From the NCBI RefSeq assembly GCF_003259375.1, contig NZ_QLLN01000005.1:490362-554361 (forward strand): a stretch of 64,000 nt of DNA, written 5' to 3'. Under the pieces are notes generated by a model. It saw nothing but the letters and a program-made list of their open reading frames with translations. It was not told where the DNA came from and searched no databases. This DNA comes from Arenibacter echinorum. GTDB lineage: Bacteria > Bacteroidota > Bacteroidia > Flavobacteriales > Flavobacteriaceae. Positions within the stretch are counted from its first letter, which is position 1, and every line of letters begins with the position of its first letter. The translations under genes and the position numbers were made by a program. Shown in pieces: positions 1 to 8,845 of this stretch.

Positions 1-2702
1 TGGGCGAAATAATGCTACTGGGAGTTACGTCGGATAGCCTTTCGGCAATGGAATTACGAACTCTTTCCGATTGGACCATTAGACCACGTATAAAAGCTAT
101 TGGCGGTATTGCAAATGTGGTGGTCATAGGTGGCGATTATAAGCAATACCAAGTATTTGCAAACCCTGAAAAGATGAAGTATTACAACCTAAGTCTTTCA
201 GAATTGGTCGAAAAGGTTAAAGAGGCCAATGCCAATGCGCCAGGTGGTGTTATCAACCAATATGGCAATCAATACATTATCAAAGGGAGTGGTAGAGCTT
301 ATGCTTTGGAGGATTTACGGGAAGCAGTTTTAAAACAGGTCAATGGTCAAACCATCAAAATTAAGGATGTGGCCACGGTTCAAATTGGAGCTGCCGATAA
401 GATTGGGGATGGTTCATTGAATGCGAATCCGGCGGTGATCTTAACCATTTCAAAGCAACCGGATGTAAATACATTGGAACTTACAGACCGTTTGGATGAA
501 GCTATTGCTGATTTACAAGCAACTTTGCCTAAAGGTGTAAACATTAAAAGTCAAATCTTTAGACAATCCGATTTTATTGATGCCTCGATCAGCAATTTGA
601 ATCAAACCTTAATGGAAGGTGCATTCTTTGTAATGATTATCCTTTTCATCTTTTTAATGAATTGGAGAACAACGGTAATTTCATTGCTTGCCATTCCTAT
701 TTCCTTATTGGTGTCCATTATCATCTTAAAATGGCTGGGTTATACCATTAACACAATGAGTTTAGGTGGGATGGCAATCGCTATTGGCGCCTTGGTGGAT
801 GATGCTATTATTGATGTGGAAAATGTGTATAAGCGCCTGCGCGAAAATATCAGAAAACCAAAGTCTGATCGGCAATCGACAATTACGGTCGTGCGGGACG
901 CTTCCGTAGAAATACGAAGTTCTATTATTATCGCCACCTTGATTATCATTGTCTCATTTATACCGCTGTTCTTTTTGAGCGGGATGGAAGGTAGATTATT
1001 GCAACCGTTGGGCATTGCATTTGTAACATCTGTTCTAACCTCTTTGATCGTTGCTGTAACTGTAACCCCAATATTGTGTTCCTATTTGTTGGATAACGAA
1101 AAGCTTTTGAACAAACAAGCAGAGGGCACACGGGTGGAACGTTGGTTACAGAAACATTATGGAAATATATTGGAACGCGCCACAAAAATTCCAAAAGCTG
1201 TCATTGGTGTAACGGTCATTGCCTTCTTTGTAAGTCTTTTGGTTTTAACGCAATTGGGAAGAAGTTTTCTTCCAGAATTTAATGAAGGTTCTTTGGTAAT
1301 TAGTGTGGTAGGACCACCGGGAATGTCTTTGGAAGAGAGCAACAAAACAGGAAAATTGATAGAGACGATATTATTGGACCTGCCCGAAGTTGAAGTGGTT
1401 ACCCGACGACAAGGACGAGCAGAACTGGATGAACACGCACAAGGTGTAAATGCTTCAGAAATTGATGTCCCATTTATTCTAAAAGACAAAACCAAGGAAG
1501 AATTTTTTGAAGAAGTCCGAACCAAATTAAGCATTGCCCCAGGGGTAAATATTACTTTGGGGCAACCCATCGCACACCGGATAGATCATATGCTATCAGG
1601 TACACGTGCCAATATTGCGATCAAGATTTATGGTTCCGATCTACAACGTTTATTTGAAGTAGGCAAGAGTGTAGAGCAGAACATCAAAGATATTGATGGA
1701 TTGGCGGATGTAGCGGTAGACCAACAAATAGAAGTTCCGCAGATACGCATCAAACCTAAACGTCAAATTTTGGCGGCCTATGGAATGACAGTTGGAAATT
1801 TGATGGAGCAGGTAGATATTGCTTTTGCCGGGGAAGAGGCAGGCGAAATTTATGAAGGTCAACAATATTTCGATCTGGTTGTGCGCTACGAAAAACCATT
1901 TAGGAATGACATTGAGAACATCAACAATACATTAGTAAGTCTTCCTAATGGCGGATACACAATAATAGGTGAATTGGCCACCGTTCAATCCGTGAGCAGT
2001 CCAAATACTATTAACCGAGAGGATGTGCAACGTAAAATTGTAGTAGCTGCCAATGTACAGGGCAGGGATTTACGAAGTGCCGTCAACGAAATAAAGGATG
2101 TTGTTGCCAGTAATGTAGCAATGCCTGAAGGTTATCGGGTGGAATATGGCGGACAGTTTGAAAGCGAGTCCAAAGCATCACAATTACTTATGTTCACTGC
2201 AATCATTGCAATAGCTATCATTTTCCTGCTATTGTATTATGAATTTAAAGATGTAAAACTGGCATTTGTAGTATTGATCAATCTGCCTTTGGCTTTAATC
2301 GGTGGTATTTTGATAGTGTACTTCACTTCCGGAATTATCAGTATCGCAGTGACCATAGGTTTTATTAGCCTTTTCGGTATCGCAACCCGAAATGGAATCC
2401 TATTGGTTTCCAGATATGAGGATTTGAGAAAGGAAGGAATGAAAGGTTTTGAATTGATAAAAACAGGAGCTTTAGATCGCCTAAACCCGATCTTAATGAC
2501 AGCCTTTACAACAGGCCTGGCCTTGATTCCCTTGGCCCTAAAAGGAGGCGAGCCTGGCAGTGAAATACAAAGCCCCATGGCGGTGGTTATTTTGGGGGGA
2601 TTGTTATCTGCTACCATTTTAAATTTGGTCGTGATTCCTTGTGTTTATCAGTTGGTATTGAAAAGCCCGACCAGTGCTGCTGACGCCCCGGAATTAGTGT
2701 AA
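1..2702 (+). CDS. CusA/CzcA-type RND efflux permease, 5'-truncated by the window
   Basis: Inner-membrane proton-driven pump of the resistance-nodulation-division family, probably exporting metal cations or small toxicants with a periplasmic adaptor and an outer-membrane channel. The reading frame is open through base 1 (codons for G-E-I precede the first ATG at 12), so the gene starts outside the window; about 900 residues are present against a usual 1,000-1,050. Visible family features are the porter segment around RTLSDWTIRPRIKAIGG, the TM4 acidic signature GALVDDAIIDVENVY near residue 255, the HME-like stretch HRIDHMLSGTRANIAIKIYG near residue 525, and the second helical bundle after residue 715. 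The TM4 motif lacks the DFG of classical CzcA, so the substrate is uncertain. It lies beside mobilisation genes and may be element cargo. Family very likely; substrate inferred. Confidence 0.9.
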   Translation, partial: GEIMLLGVTSDSLSAMELRTLSDWTIRPRIKAIGGIANVVVIGGDYKQYQVFANPEKMKYYNLSLSELVEKVKEANANAPGGVINQYGNQYIIKGSGRAYALEDLREAVLKQVNGQTIKIKDVATVQIGAADKIGDGSLNANPAVILTISKQPDVNTLELTDRLDEAIADLQATLPKGVNIKSQIFRQSDFIDASISNLNQTLMEGAFFVMIILFIFLMNWRTTVISLLAIPISLLVSIIILKWLGYTINTMSLGGMAIAIGALVDDAIIDVENVYKRLRENIRKPKSDRQSTITVVRDASVEIRSSIIIATLIIIVSFIPLFFLSGMEGRLLQPLGIAFVTSVLTSLIVAVTVTPILCSYLLDNEKLLNKQAEGTRVERWLQKHYGNILERATKIPKAVIGVTVIAFFVSLLVLTQLGRSFLPEFNEGSLVISVVGPPGMSLEESNKTGKLIETILLDLPEVEVVTRRQGRAELDEHAQGVNASEIDVPFILKDKTKEEFFEEVRTKLSIAPGVNITLGQPIAHRIDHMLSGTRANIAIKIYGSDLQRLFEVGKSVEQNIKDIDGLADVAVDQQIEVPQIRIKPKRQILAAYGMTVGNLMEQVDIAFAGEEAGEIYEGQQYFDLVVRYEKPFRNDIENINNTLVSLPNGGYTIIGELATVQSVSSPNTINREDVQRKIVVAANVQGRDLRSAVNEIKDVVASNVAMPEGYRVEYGGQFESESKASQLLMFTAIIAIAIIFLLLYYEFKDVKLAFVVLINLPLALIGGILIVYFTSGIISIAVTIGFISLFGIATRNGILLVSRYEDLRKEGMKGFELIKTGALDRLNPILMTAFTTGLALIPLALKGGEPGSEIQSPMAVVILGGLLSATILNLVVIPCVYQLVLKSPTSAADAPELV

Positions 2703-2968
2703 ATAAAAAATCTTCGGATATATAACTGAACCATTTCAGGCCTTGAGTAACAAATTGTTTGCCAAGGTCTATTTGGCTCGGATTATTAGTTCAATTTAAG
2801 ATTCACAATAGGCATTGAATTGATACATTTAGAATTTTTGGATTTAGAACCTTCTATGATTTGGATTTAATTAATGAATGAGTAATAAATCTAAGTAATT
2901 CAGTAAACTGAATGTTTAATGGAACAGATTAAAATTTATTATTATAATGTATAATATTGCCTTATTAT

Positions 2969-3730
2969 TCAATTCCCTTGCTCAAGATACAACTCCTTAC
3001 CCCACTCGGTTAACTCCTTTTCCAAGTAGTTTTCATTATGGAACAAGGCATCAAATTCACCTACCAATTCTTTAATAGCTTTTCTGTCCTCAATTCGGAT
3101 CCTGGTTTCATAGTTATTCTTGGTCCCATTACCAGTGAAATTCAATGAGCCCAAATAGGCAATCCCATCATCGATCAAGTACAATTTTCCATGTATAAAA
3201 GGATGTGAGTAGGAATGGGAATCGGCAGTTGTAAACACCTTGAAAGGAAATAACTGTCGGTAAGAATATTTGTAGATTTTGGCGTTCCTAATTTTCGAAG
3301 TGTAATTCCGAATCAACAGCCAAGCTAGGAGTAAAGGAATACCTCCCCATAAAACCATACGATCCTGAATATTATATGCAATAACAACAAGCTCTAGAAT
3401 CATTACCATCAAAAAAAAGTAAAGCCATCTTTTTATGTTGATCCATTTTAATCGGAGGGCCTTTGCATCTATATCAATACTTTTGTCCTGAATAATAAGT
3501 TGACAGATATTCTTTTGTCTATCCCCGTAAAAGTCCTCTATGGTATCCATAGTGATCAACTGTACCTCAACACCCCTATAATGCAGGTCGATCAATTTCT
3601 TGACCAGAAAGGGAGAAAGAAACGGCGATACTATTTTTACAGATCGTTTTGCATTCTCAATTTCTTCCATCAATTTTTTGCCGGCTCCAGTACCGATATA
3701 TACATCGCAGATGGCCTGATTAAAATACAT
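2969..3730 (-). CDS. Membrane-anchored phospholipase D-like protein (single HKD motif)
   Basis: 253 residues. The N-terminal half (1-90) has the PLD-fold start, with KRSVKIVSPFLSP. Two hydrophobic segments at about 101-119 and 125-140 follow, then one complete HKD motif, H180-x-K182-x4-D187, followed by the usual GSLNFT segment. Enzymes with one HKD motif normally dimerise and act as phosphodiesterases on phospholipid or nucleic acid; which applies here cannot be told. It is downstream of the T4CP gene on the same strand (97 bp gap), so it may be carried by the same mobile element. Similar one-motif nucleases occur on conjugative plasmids, but the inserted membrane hairpin between the PLD halves is less usual. 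Family confident, role unknown. Confidence 0.75.
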   Translation of the reverse strand: MYFNQAICDVYIGTGAGKKLMEEIENAKRSVKIVSPFLSPFLVKKLIDLHYRGVEVQLITMDTIEDFYGDRQKNICQLIIQDKSIDIDAKALRLKWINIKRWLYFFLMVMILELVVIAYNIQDRMVLWGGIPLLLAWLLIRNYTSKIRNAKIYKYSYRQLFPFKVFTTADSHSYSHPFIHGKLYLIDDGIAYLGSLNFTGNGTKNNYETRIRIEDRKAIKELVGEFDALFHNENYLEKELTEWGKELYLEQGN

Positions 3731-3827
3731 GGTTTCCTTATTATTGTTGACCTATTAAATTACAAAATCCGATGCTCTTATTAAAACGAATATAAACCCA
3801 AATCCATTAGTTATCAACAAATTAAGA

Positions 3828-5429
3828 CTATTTCAGCTTTAACGGCAGAAATTTTCGAACGTCCATATGGATCCGCTCAAAGTTTTCCGTTATCGCTCCA
3901 TCTCTAATTCGAAATTTGGGTTTTGGAAGCCCCTTCTCAATATTGGGTTTTGGAAATCTTACTTTTTTATCCTTGCCATCCGCGAAGGCAATAAACTCCC
4001 CTTCCTTCAATCTAAAAAATTCCTCTGCCCGGATCTTGCTTACCTCCCTCTCTCCCTTTGTTATCCTGGTATCAAAATTCAACGTATTCTCCCCCTTACT
4101 AACACTCTTCGTCGGCCGCTTTACAAGTTCAAAAAAACGTTCGTAATATCTGGCGGTATCGGGATCATTCGCCTTTCCAAAAAACTGGTAGGATAGATTA
4201 CTTAAAATGGCCCGGCTGGCTTTGTCCCCATACATCATATCGTTTTGAATTTTATCCTGGAGCACATAGATCGTGGCAACGTCATAACTTCTTAAAGTCG
4301 CTGGAATTCTATGCATATTAAGCAATCGTATCGTAGGCGCTTCTTCCATCAAAACGAAAGAACGGTGGCGGCCACGTTTGCTCATTTGCTTGGTAATGGT
4401 ATGGATTATTGTGGCTATCACCGGGGAATAGGCCGTTTCAAATTTAGGATTGTTCACTATGGAAACTACGGAGGGATGTTCGGGATTATTTATATCCAAA
4501 GGCACTTCATCGGCGGACAGTGCCATAAATATGCGTTGGGTACTGATCTTTTTAAGGGCATTGGCCAGCGTGCTCATTACCCCGGCTGTTTGACGTTCGG
4601 AATCCTTTCCTGAAATAAAGGCATCCGCCATAGCCTTGGATGTAAAGTCGGAACTTAAAAATTGTATCAGATTTTCCGTATCCAAATATTGGTAGGCAGC
4701 AATCAAGTGTGGTAGGGTACAATATTTCCCATGGCTGGTCTTCAGCTTCCAAATAAGGCCACCCAAAAGTCCTTCCACGGCATCGTTAAAGAACTTTGAG
4801 GAACCCATGGCAATTGTCTCGCGTTGCTCCAAAAGGTTCTCCAAAAGTACCCTGGAAACCTCATTAACGCTTTCTTCGTCCTCCATATAGCGAGGTGCGA
4901 TAGGATTAACACGCTGATGAATATCGTCAAAGGAAATAATATGAAACGGTATTTCGGTATTGTTAAATAAGGGATAGGCCATTTCTGTAATCTCAAAATC
5001 CTTGTAATCATGGATGACCCCTGCAAATTGATGCTCGTTGAAGTGTTTCAAAAAATTATAGACCACGCTTTCCGTTTTGCCACTTCCCGCCGATCCAATT
5101 ATGGAAGCCCCTCGCCTAATGTTCTTCAGGACCAGGTTCCCGTTCAATAAATCGAACTTCACCTTATATCTTTTTGGTTCTATAGCAGTTCCAAAATTAT
5201 AATTGAAGTATATAAATAATACCAAGTTTGTCACCTGAAAAGGTATTAACCAAAACAATACTATTTTGATAAAAACTGGCCACCCAAATAAGGTTAGTAA
5301 TGCGCCTCCTAGAACAAGCAACAATATAAAGTTGATAGCAAATGGATACTTGTTTTTCTTAAAGGACAGATATTGCAAAGCCATGGCCGCCACATAGATA
5401 AATACAGAAAGTAAAACCGTAATTTTCAT
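3828..5429 (-). CDS. Type IV coupling protein (VirD4/TraG-like, MobC of Bacteroidota elements)
   Basis: 533 residues. Two or three N-terminal membrane helices (about 3-20, 30-50, 52-75) precede a cytoplasmic ATPase domain with Walker A GSAGSGKT at 112-119 and a Walker B-like strand SFVLMEEAP near 357-365. The TraG/TraM-recognition type C-terminal region contains YVLQDKIQND. The protein would hand the relaxase-DNA complex to a secretion channel during conjugation. It follows the MobB-like relaxase gene by 40 bp in the same direction, the mobB-mobC order of Bacteroidota conjugative elements. Walker B ends in E-E rather than D-E, which is common in this family. No transfer-pore (Tra) genes are visible in the window. 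Confidence 0.88.
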   Translation of the reverse strand: MKITVLLSVFIYVAAMALQYLSFKKNKYPFAINFILLLVLGGALLTLFGWPVFIKIVLFWLIPFQVTNLVLFIYFNYNFGTAIEPKRYKVKFDLLNGNLVLKNIRRGASIIGSAGSGKTESVVYNFLKHFNEHQFAGVIHDYKDFEITEMAYPLFNNTEIPFHIISFDDIHQRVNPIAPRYMEDEESVNEVSRVLLENLLEQRETIAMGSSKFFNDAVEGLLGGLIWKLKTSHGKYCTLPHLIAAYQYLDTENLIQFLSSDFTSKAMADAFISGKDSERQTAGVMSTLANALKKISTQRIFMALSADEVPLDINNPEHPSVVSIVNNPKFETAYSPVIATIIHTITKQMSKRGRHRSFVLMEEAPTIRLLNMHRIPATLRSYDVATIYVLQDKIQNDMMYGDKASRAILSNLSYQFFGKANDPDTARYYERFFELVKRPTKSVSKGENTLNFDTRITKGEREVSKIRAEEFFRLKEGEFIAFADGKDKKVRFPKPNIEKGLPKPKFRIRDGAITENFERIHMDVRKFLPLKLK

Positions 5430-5469
5430 CTTGGATTATTTTAGAAACATCTAATAATTCCTGGCATTC

Positions 5470-6495
5470 TTAAATACCTATGGAACTTGAGGATTTGGCC
5501 ACGTCTATTACCTTTTTAAATTGTTTAATGGCCTGTAGGGCTGCTTCCACCTTATTGGTGGGAATATTAAGTTTTGGAATATGTACCCCGGCAGTACCCA
5601 TAAGTTTAAATGCAGCACTACGTTCATTGGTCGGAAGTCCCAAGAGATGGGCGAAATAAATTTTAGGGTCATGGATATAAGTCTTACGGGCTTGGTACGA
5701 CTCCACAAAATTTCGTTTGTACTTGAACATGGTATCAAACCTCTTTTCCGCATTGTCATAAAACTGGTCCCGCCTAAACCCACGTTTGACCATTTTGCCG
5801 TTAAGTTTGGACTCTGACGCCATGTATTTGCTCCCTGGGGAAAGACTAAATCTATTGGAAACATCCTTTCTACTGACAATGATATGGACATGGGTCTGTG
5901 GTCCTGGCTTTTTCATCCCCTGAACAACGACCTTGCCATCGATACGATGTGGGATTTGAGCATTGAGCATGGCGATGTCATTTTGCATAGTTTTGGCATT
6001 GCCGGCAACCTCCCCCCGTTCCACTTTACGGATTTCATTTTCAAGTTTTACGATCTGTGCTCTGTACACCTGATTTTCTTTCACCTGCCTATCAAACCCT
6101 TTAAAAGTGCGTTCATATTCCAGCTTCGCATAGTATTTGATACTGTCTACAGATACAGGATTATCACGATGGAAAGAAGCCGCATAGTCCTTCATGACCT
6201 CTCTCACATATTCCTTTAAAAGTTTTGGGTCATTGTTGATATGATTAAGTTCCCGCTGACTTGGGTTAATGGTGATGGAATAAAACTTGGGTTCCTGCTT
6301 TTTCAGTTTGGCGGTATTGCCGTCGATCTCCTTGACCACCTGTTCCGGGGGGATACGGTCATGGTTTTGATCAAAGAACTGTTCTTGCTGATCCAATCCT
6401 TTTCCCTCGTTCTCCTTTTCCAAATAGTCGACAAAATCCGAAGAGCTCTGGGAAAAGGTCGTGTCCAAATGTTGTTTGGTGATACTGATATACAT
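5470..6495 (-). CDS. MobB-like relaxase / DUF5712-type mobilisation protein
   Basis: 341 residues with a relaxase-like HxH motif at H202-V-H204 (THVHIIVSRKD), as expected for metal coordination at a nicking site. The N-terminus MYISITKQH and a charged coiled-coil-like middle (about 130-180) resemble the MobB/DUF5712 proteins that sit between BfmA and the T4CP in Bacteroidota mobile elements. Its likely role is nicking or processing of oriT DNA before transfer. The gene begins 4 bp after the BfmA-like gene ends and 40 bp before the coupling protein gene, so the three probably form one operon. A catalytic tyrosine cannot be assigned by eye. The family is recognised from motif plus context; biochemical activity is inferred. 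Confidence 0.75.
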   Translation of the reverse strand: MYISITKQHLDTTFSQSSSDFVDYLEKENEGKGLDQQEQFFDQNHDRIPPEQVVKEIDGNTAKLKKQEPKFYSITINPSQRELNHINNDPKLLKEYVREVMKDYAASFHRDNPVSVDSIKYYAKLEYERTFKGFDRQVKENQVYRAQIVKLENEIRKVERGEVAGNAKTMQNDIAMLNAQIPHRIDGKVVVQGMKKPGPQTHVHIIVSRKDVSNRFSLSPGSKYMASESKLNGKMVKRGFRRDQFYDNAEKRFDTMFKYKRNFVESYQARKTYIHDPKIYFAHLLGLPTNERSAAFKLMGTAGVHIPKLNIPTNKVEAALQAIKQFKKVIDVAKSSSSIGI

Positions 6496-6499
6496 AACG

Positions 6500-7066
6500 C
6501 TATTCTGTTTTTAATTTCATTTTCAATTGTTCGAACTCTTCAGTGGTCATATCCAATTGCAGTTTGGGTTTACCAAAATTGCTTTTCACCAAGTTTACCT
6601 TATTGACCAGCGCCATCAATTCCGACTTTTTTTGGTTTAGGTCGCGTTGAAGATTGGTATGCTCCCTTTTTAGGACTATAGCTTCCTCTATCTTCTGAAA
6701 AAAAGCATCTCTTTCCGGGTTGTCCTCCTGACCTTCCATTAACAATGGTGCTTGTCGGTACTTCTTTCTGGGCGAGTGTTCGAATAGAAGTTCCAGCATG
6801 GCAGTTGTGGGTTTGGTCTGATGCTTTTCTATATCCTTTATGATCCCGATCATAGAATTGATACGCCTTTTGATATTAGCCTCCATGTCCCACAAATTGG
6901 GACCAAAATCTTGAAAAGGGGATAACTGATATTTCTCAAAAAAATCCATCATTCCTTCCAGAACATCGCTATGTGTTCTTTCATGTTTATTTGAAAAAAT
7001 CCGGAACCGATTCACAGTTTCCAGCAGAAAGTTGATACGTGCAAATTGTACTTTCATGACTTTCAT
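6500..7066 (-). CDS. BfmA/BtgA-type mobilisation accessory protein
   Basis: 188 residues, soluble and highly charged. The N-terminal part (VKFARINFLLETVNRFRIF-like, with a KHERTHSDVLEGMMDFFEKY segment) resembles the DNA-binding accessory proteins BfmA/BtgA that recognise oriT with the relaxase. Residues about 130-185 look like a coiled coil. A second possible start is the internal Met at 7057. It is the promoter-proximal gene of the three-gene mob operon and faces a 458-bp non-coding stretch that is the natural place for oriT. Assignment rests mainly on gene order and overall character, so it is moderately sure. Confidence 0.65.
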   Translation of the reverse strand: MKVMKVQFARINFLLETVNRFRIFSNKHERTHSDVLEGMMDFFEKYQLSPFQDFGPNLWDMEANIKRRINSMIGIIKDIEKHQTKPTTAMLELLFEHSPRKKYRQAPLLMEGQEDNPERDAFFQKIEEAIVLKREHTNLQRDLNQKKSELMALVNKVNLVKSNFGKPKLQLDMTTEEFEQLKMKLKTE

Positions 7067-7524
7067 ATTTACTGGGACAGTGCTGCCCAGCTATAGTGGG
7101 ACTTCCCAAGGCCTCTATCCTATTACGCTTCTTTTTCAACAGGTTTAAAATTCAATTTATATATTTTAAATAGCTGATAATCAATTATTTAAAAACAAAT
7201 TAAACTCCACAACATCGCAACGCGTGTTGTCCTCTTGCTCTTCCTTTTTTCCCGCAGGGTCAAATTTTTAGACTTCCTCACAATTTAGTGTTGACCTGGC
7301 TTTCTGAATTCTTCTTGAAAAATTTTAAGAGTTTTGAAGATGGATTTTTGAGGAATTATCAACTAATGTTTAAAAACGCTTCGAATCCCGCAAAAAAAAG
7401 GCAGCTCTTGGCTACCCTTTTACTTTTGGATTAAATATTTTTAAACTTTATCTATAAATTTATAGGTATAGCGTTTTTTAAATGATTCCTCCTTGATGAT
7501 TTTTCATAATCGATTCTGTTCAGC
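7067..7524. other. Non-coding region upstream of mob operon; candidate oriT
   Basis: 458 bases without a convincing gene, directly upstream of the mob operon. It contains a perfect 6-bp inverted repeat ACAACA (7209-7214) / TGTTGT (7225-7230) around a GC-richer loop, a GGTCAA...TTGACC pair around 7259-7303, and a GGGACAGTGCTGCCC hairpin near 7075-7090. Origins of transfer in Bacteroidota elements usually lie beside the mob genes and carry inverted repeats near the nick site, so this is the best oriT candidate in the window. No nick site can be named from sequence alone. Confidence 0.3.
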
Positions 7525-7974
7525 TTACAATATTCCTTGATCTGAAAAACTGAAATATTTCCCATTGGGCACAAGTATCAAATGATCCAAAACCTTAATA
7601 TCGAAAAGAACGGCGGCATTTTTTATCTTCTCGGTCAAATCCGTATCCGATCTACTTGGTTTCAAAGTTCCTGACGGATGGTTATGGACCAAAATTACGG
7701 CCGTAGATAAGGTTTTTAAGATTACGGCAAAGAGTATTCGCAAATCCACCAAAGTGCCCGTAATTCCCCCAGTAGATACCTGATAGGTTCCTTTAACCCT
7801 ATTGGAATTGTTCAAAAGAAGAACTTTAAAGGTTTCCTGTAACCCTATAGTGTCCTTGTTCCATGTTTCATACAATAGTTTGGCAACATGCGTGGAATCG
7901 CAAAGGGAGGCAGAGTCAAAAGTCCCTAATTTGTCGCAATAACTTATCTTAATTTCGTTAACTTCGCTTTTCAT
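7525..7974 (-). CDS. RadC-like JAB-domain protein
   Basis: 149 residues spanning one JAB/MPN domain. The metal-site residues are visible: E46 on the first strand, H97-N-H99-P-S-G and the downstream S107-x2-D110. RadC-family JAB proteins are very frequent on Bacteroidota conjugative elements and phages; the old DNA-repair name is not supported biochemically, and a protease or other hydrolase role is possible. The full-length chromosomal RadC N-terminal helix-hairpin-helix part is absent, as usual for the mobile-element version. Preceded by a perfect hairpin (8002-8038) and a leader containing ATTATTAAC that is repeated before neighbouring genes. Confidence 0.85.
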   Translation of the reverse strand: MKSEVNEIKISYCDKLGTFDSASLCDSTHVAKLLYETWNKDTIGLQETFKVLLLNNSNRVKGTYQVSTGGITGTLVDLRILFAVILKTLSTAVILVHNHPSGTLKPSRSDTDLTEKIKNAAVLFDIKVLDHLILVPNGKYFSFSDQGIL

Positions 7975-8001
7975 TGTTTTTCTTATTTAAGGTTAATAAT
8001 G

Positions 8002-8038
8002 AAAAGAGGGCGGTACTATGGTCAGTTCGCCCTCTTTT
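8002..8038. terminator. Perfect 11-bp hairpin between the DUF6876-like gene and the RadC-like gene
   Basis: Arms 8002-8012 and 8028-8038 (AAAAGAGGGCG / CGCCCTCTTTT) with a 15-nt loop. Because the arm ends in A4/T4 it could terminate in either direction. On the minus strand it follows the stop codon of the DUF6876-like gene and precedes the RadC-like gene. It shares AGAGGGCG with a second hairpin at 8459-8488. Confidence 0.6.
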
Positions 8039-8042
8039 ATTT

Positions 8043-8423
8043 TTAATATTCGCTGGGCAGCATCAAGGTATTGTCCACAAAGAACAACTTGAGTTCGTCC
8101 AACGGAAAATCTGTAATATGATATTTATGGCTTTCGAAGATGTTGCCATTGCCATCACTGTAATCAATGCTGGCTTCGTATCCCATCACCTCTTTTTCTT
8201 CCTCTGAAAATCTTCTGAAATCGATTGTAATAAATCGACTTTTGTTCATCAAACTTTTGGCGATTACGGAGGCATCCGTAACTAGCCAAAAACATTCGGC
8301 TTCATTGGCAAGGTATTTTATCCCATTGGTAAACCTAGTCTTCAATAGGGGTATTTGAAATAGCATTTCAGAACCGTTAAAATGTTGTAGTCCTTCCCTT
8401 ATTTCCTTAGTTTTGCAGTTCAT
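8043..8423 (-). CDS. DUF6876-like element protein, function unknown
   Basis: 126 residues, acidic and aromatic-rich. It contains FTNGIKYLANEAECFWLVTD, a segment characteristic of a small family (DUF6876) carried on Bacteroidota mobile elements near ssb and radC-like genes. No catalytic motif or membrane segment is visible. It lies between ssb and the RadC-like gene on the same strand but is separated from each by a hairpin, so it may be an independent transcription unit. Family assignment is by motif and context; function is unknown. Confidence 0.6.
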   Translation of the reverse strand: MNCKTKEIREGLQHFNGSEMLFQIPLLKTRFTNGIKYLANEAECFWLVTDASVIAKSLMNKSRFITIDFRRFSEEEKEVMGYEASIDYSDGNGNIFESHKYHITDFPLDELKLFFVDNTLMLPSEY

Positions 8424-8458
8424 TATTGATAGATTTATAGTTAATAATGATAAGATTT

Positions 8459-8488
8459 AGAGGGCGTTTAATTTCGGGAACGCCCTCT
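8459..8488. terminator. 10-bp hairpin between ssb and the DUF6876-like gene
   Basis: Arms 8459-8468 and 8479-8488 (AGAGGGCGTT / AACGCCCTCT), 10-nt loop. The T-rich tail (TTTTGTTTTC) is on the plus strand, while all neighbouring genes are on minus, so it may act as a processing or stability hairpin rather than a simple terminator of ssb. Confidence 0.45.
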
Positions 8489-8506
8489 TTTGTTTTCTTG
8501 AATCTG

Positions 8507-8845
8507 CTATGACTTGTTTCCAAGCAATAGAATTTCATCTGCTATCACTTCGGTAACATAGCGCGTATTACCATCTTCCGCGATATATGTCCGGCTTTTT
8601 AGTTTACCTGTTATACCCACTTCCTTGCCCTTTCCGGTGTACTTCTCCACGATCTCGGCAGTCTTCCCCCAAGCTACAATGGTGTGCCAGTCGGTACTTT
8701 GGACCTTCTCTCCATTGGCATTTTTGTAATGCTCATTGGTTGCCAGTTGAAAACGTGCCACCTTTTTACCACTTTCAAGATTTGTAATCGCTGGAACATC
8801 CCCGACGTTCCCGATCAACTGTACATGGTTTCTTAATTTGCTCAT
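8507..8845 (-). CDS. ssb: Single-stranded DNA-binding protein
   Basis: 112-residue OB-fold protein. The start (LRNHVQLIGNVGDVP), the core (KVARFQLATNEHYKNANGE, STDWHTIVAWG) and the C-terminal strands are standard for SSB. The acidic C-terminal tail (DDIPF type) that recruits replication partners is missing, as is common for short SSBs of mobile elements. It would coat single-stranded transfer or replication intermediates. The neighbourhood of DnaC-like ATPase and mob genes fits this. Confidence 0.92.
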   Translation of the reverse strand: MSKLRNHVQLIGNVGDVPAITNLESGKKVARFQLATNEHYKNANGEKVQSTDWHTIVAWGKTAEIVEKYTGKGKEVGITGKLKSRTYIAEDGNTRYVTEVIADEILLLGNKS

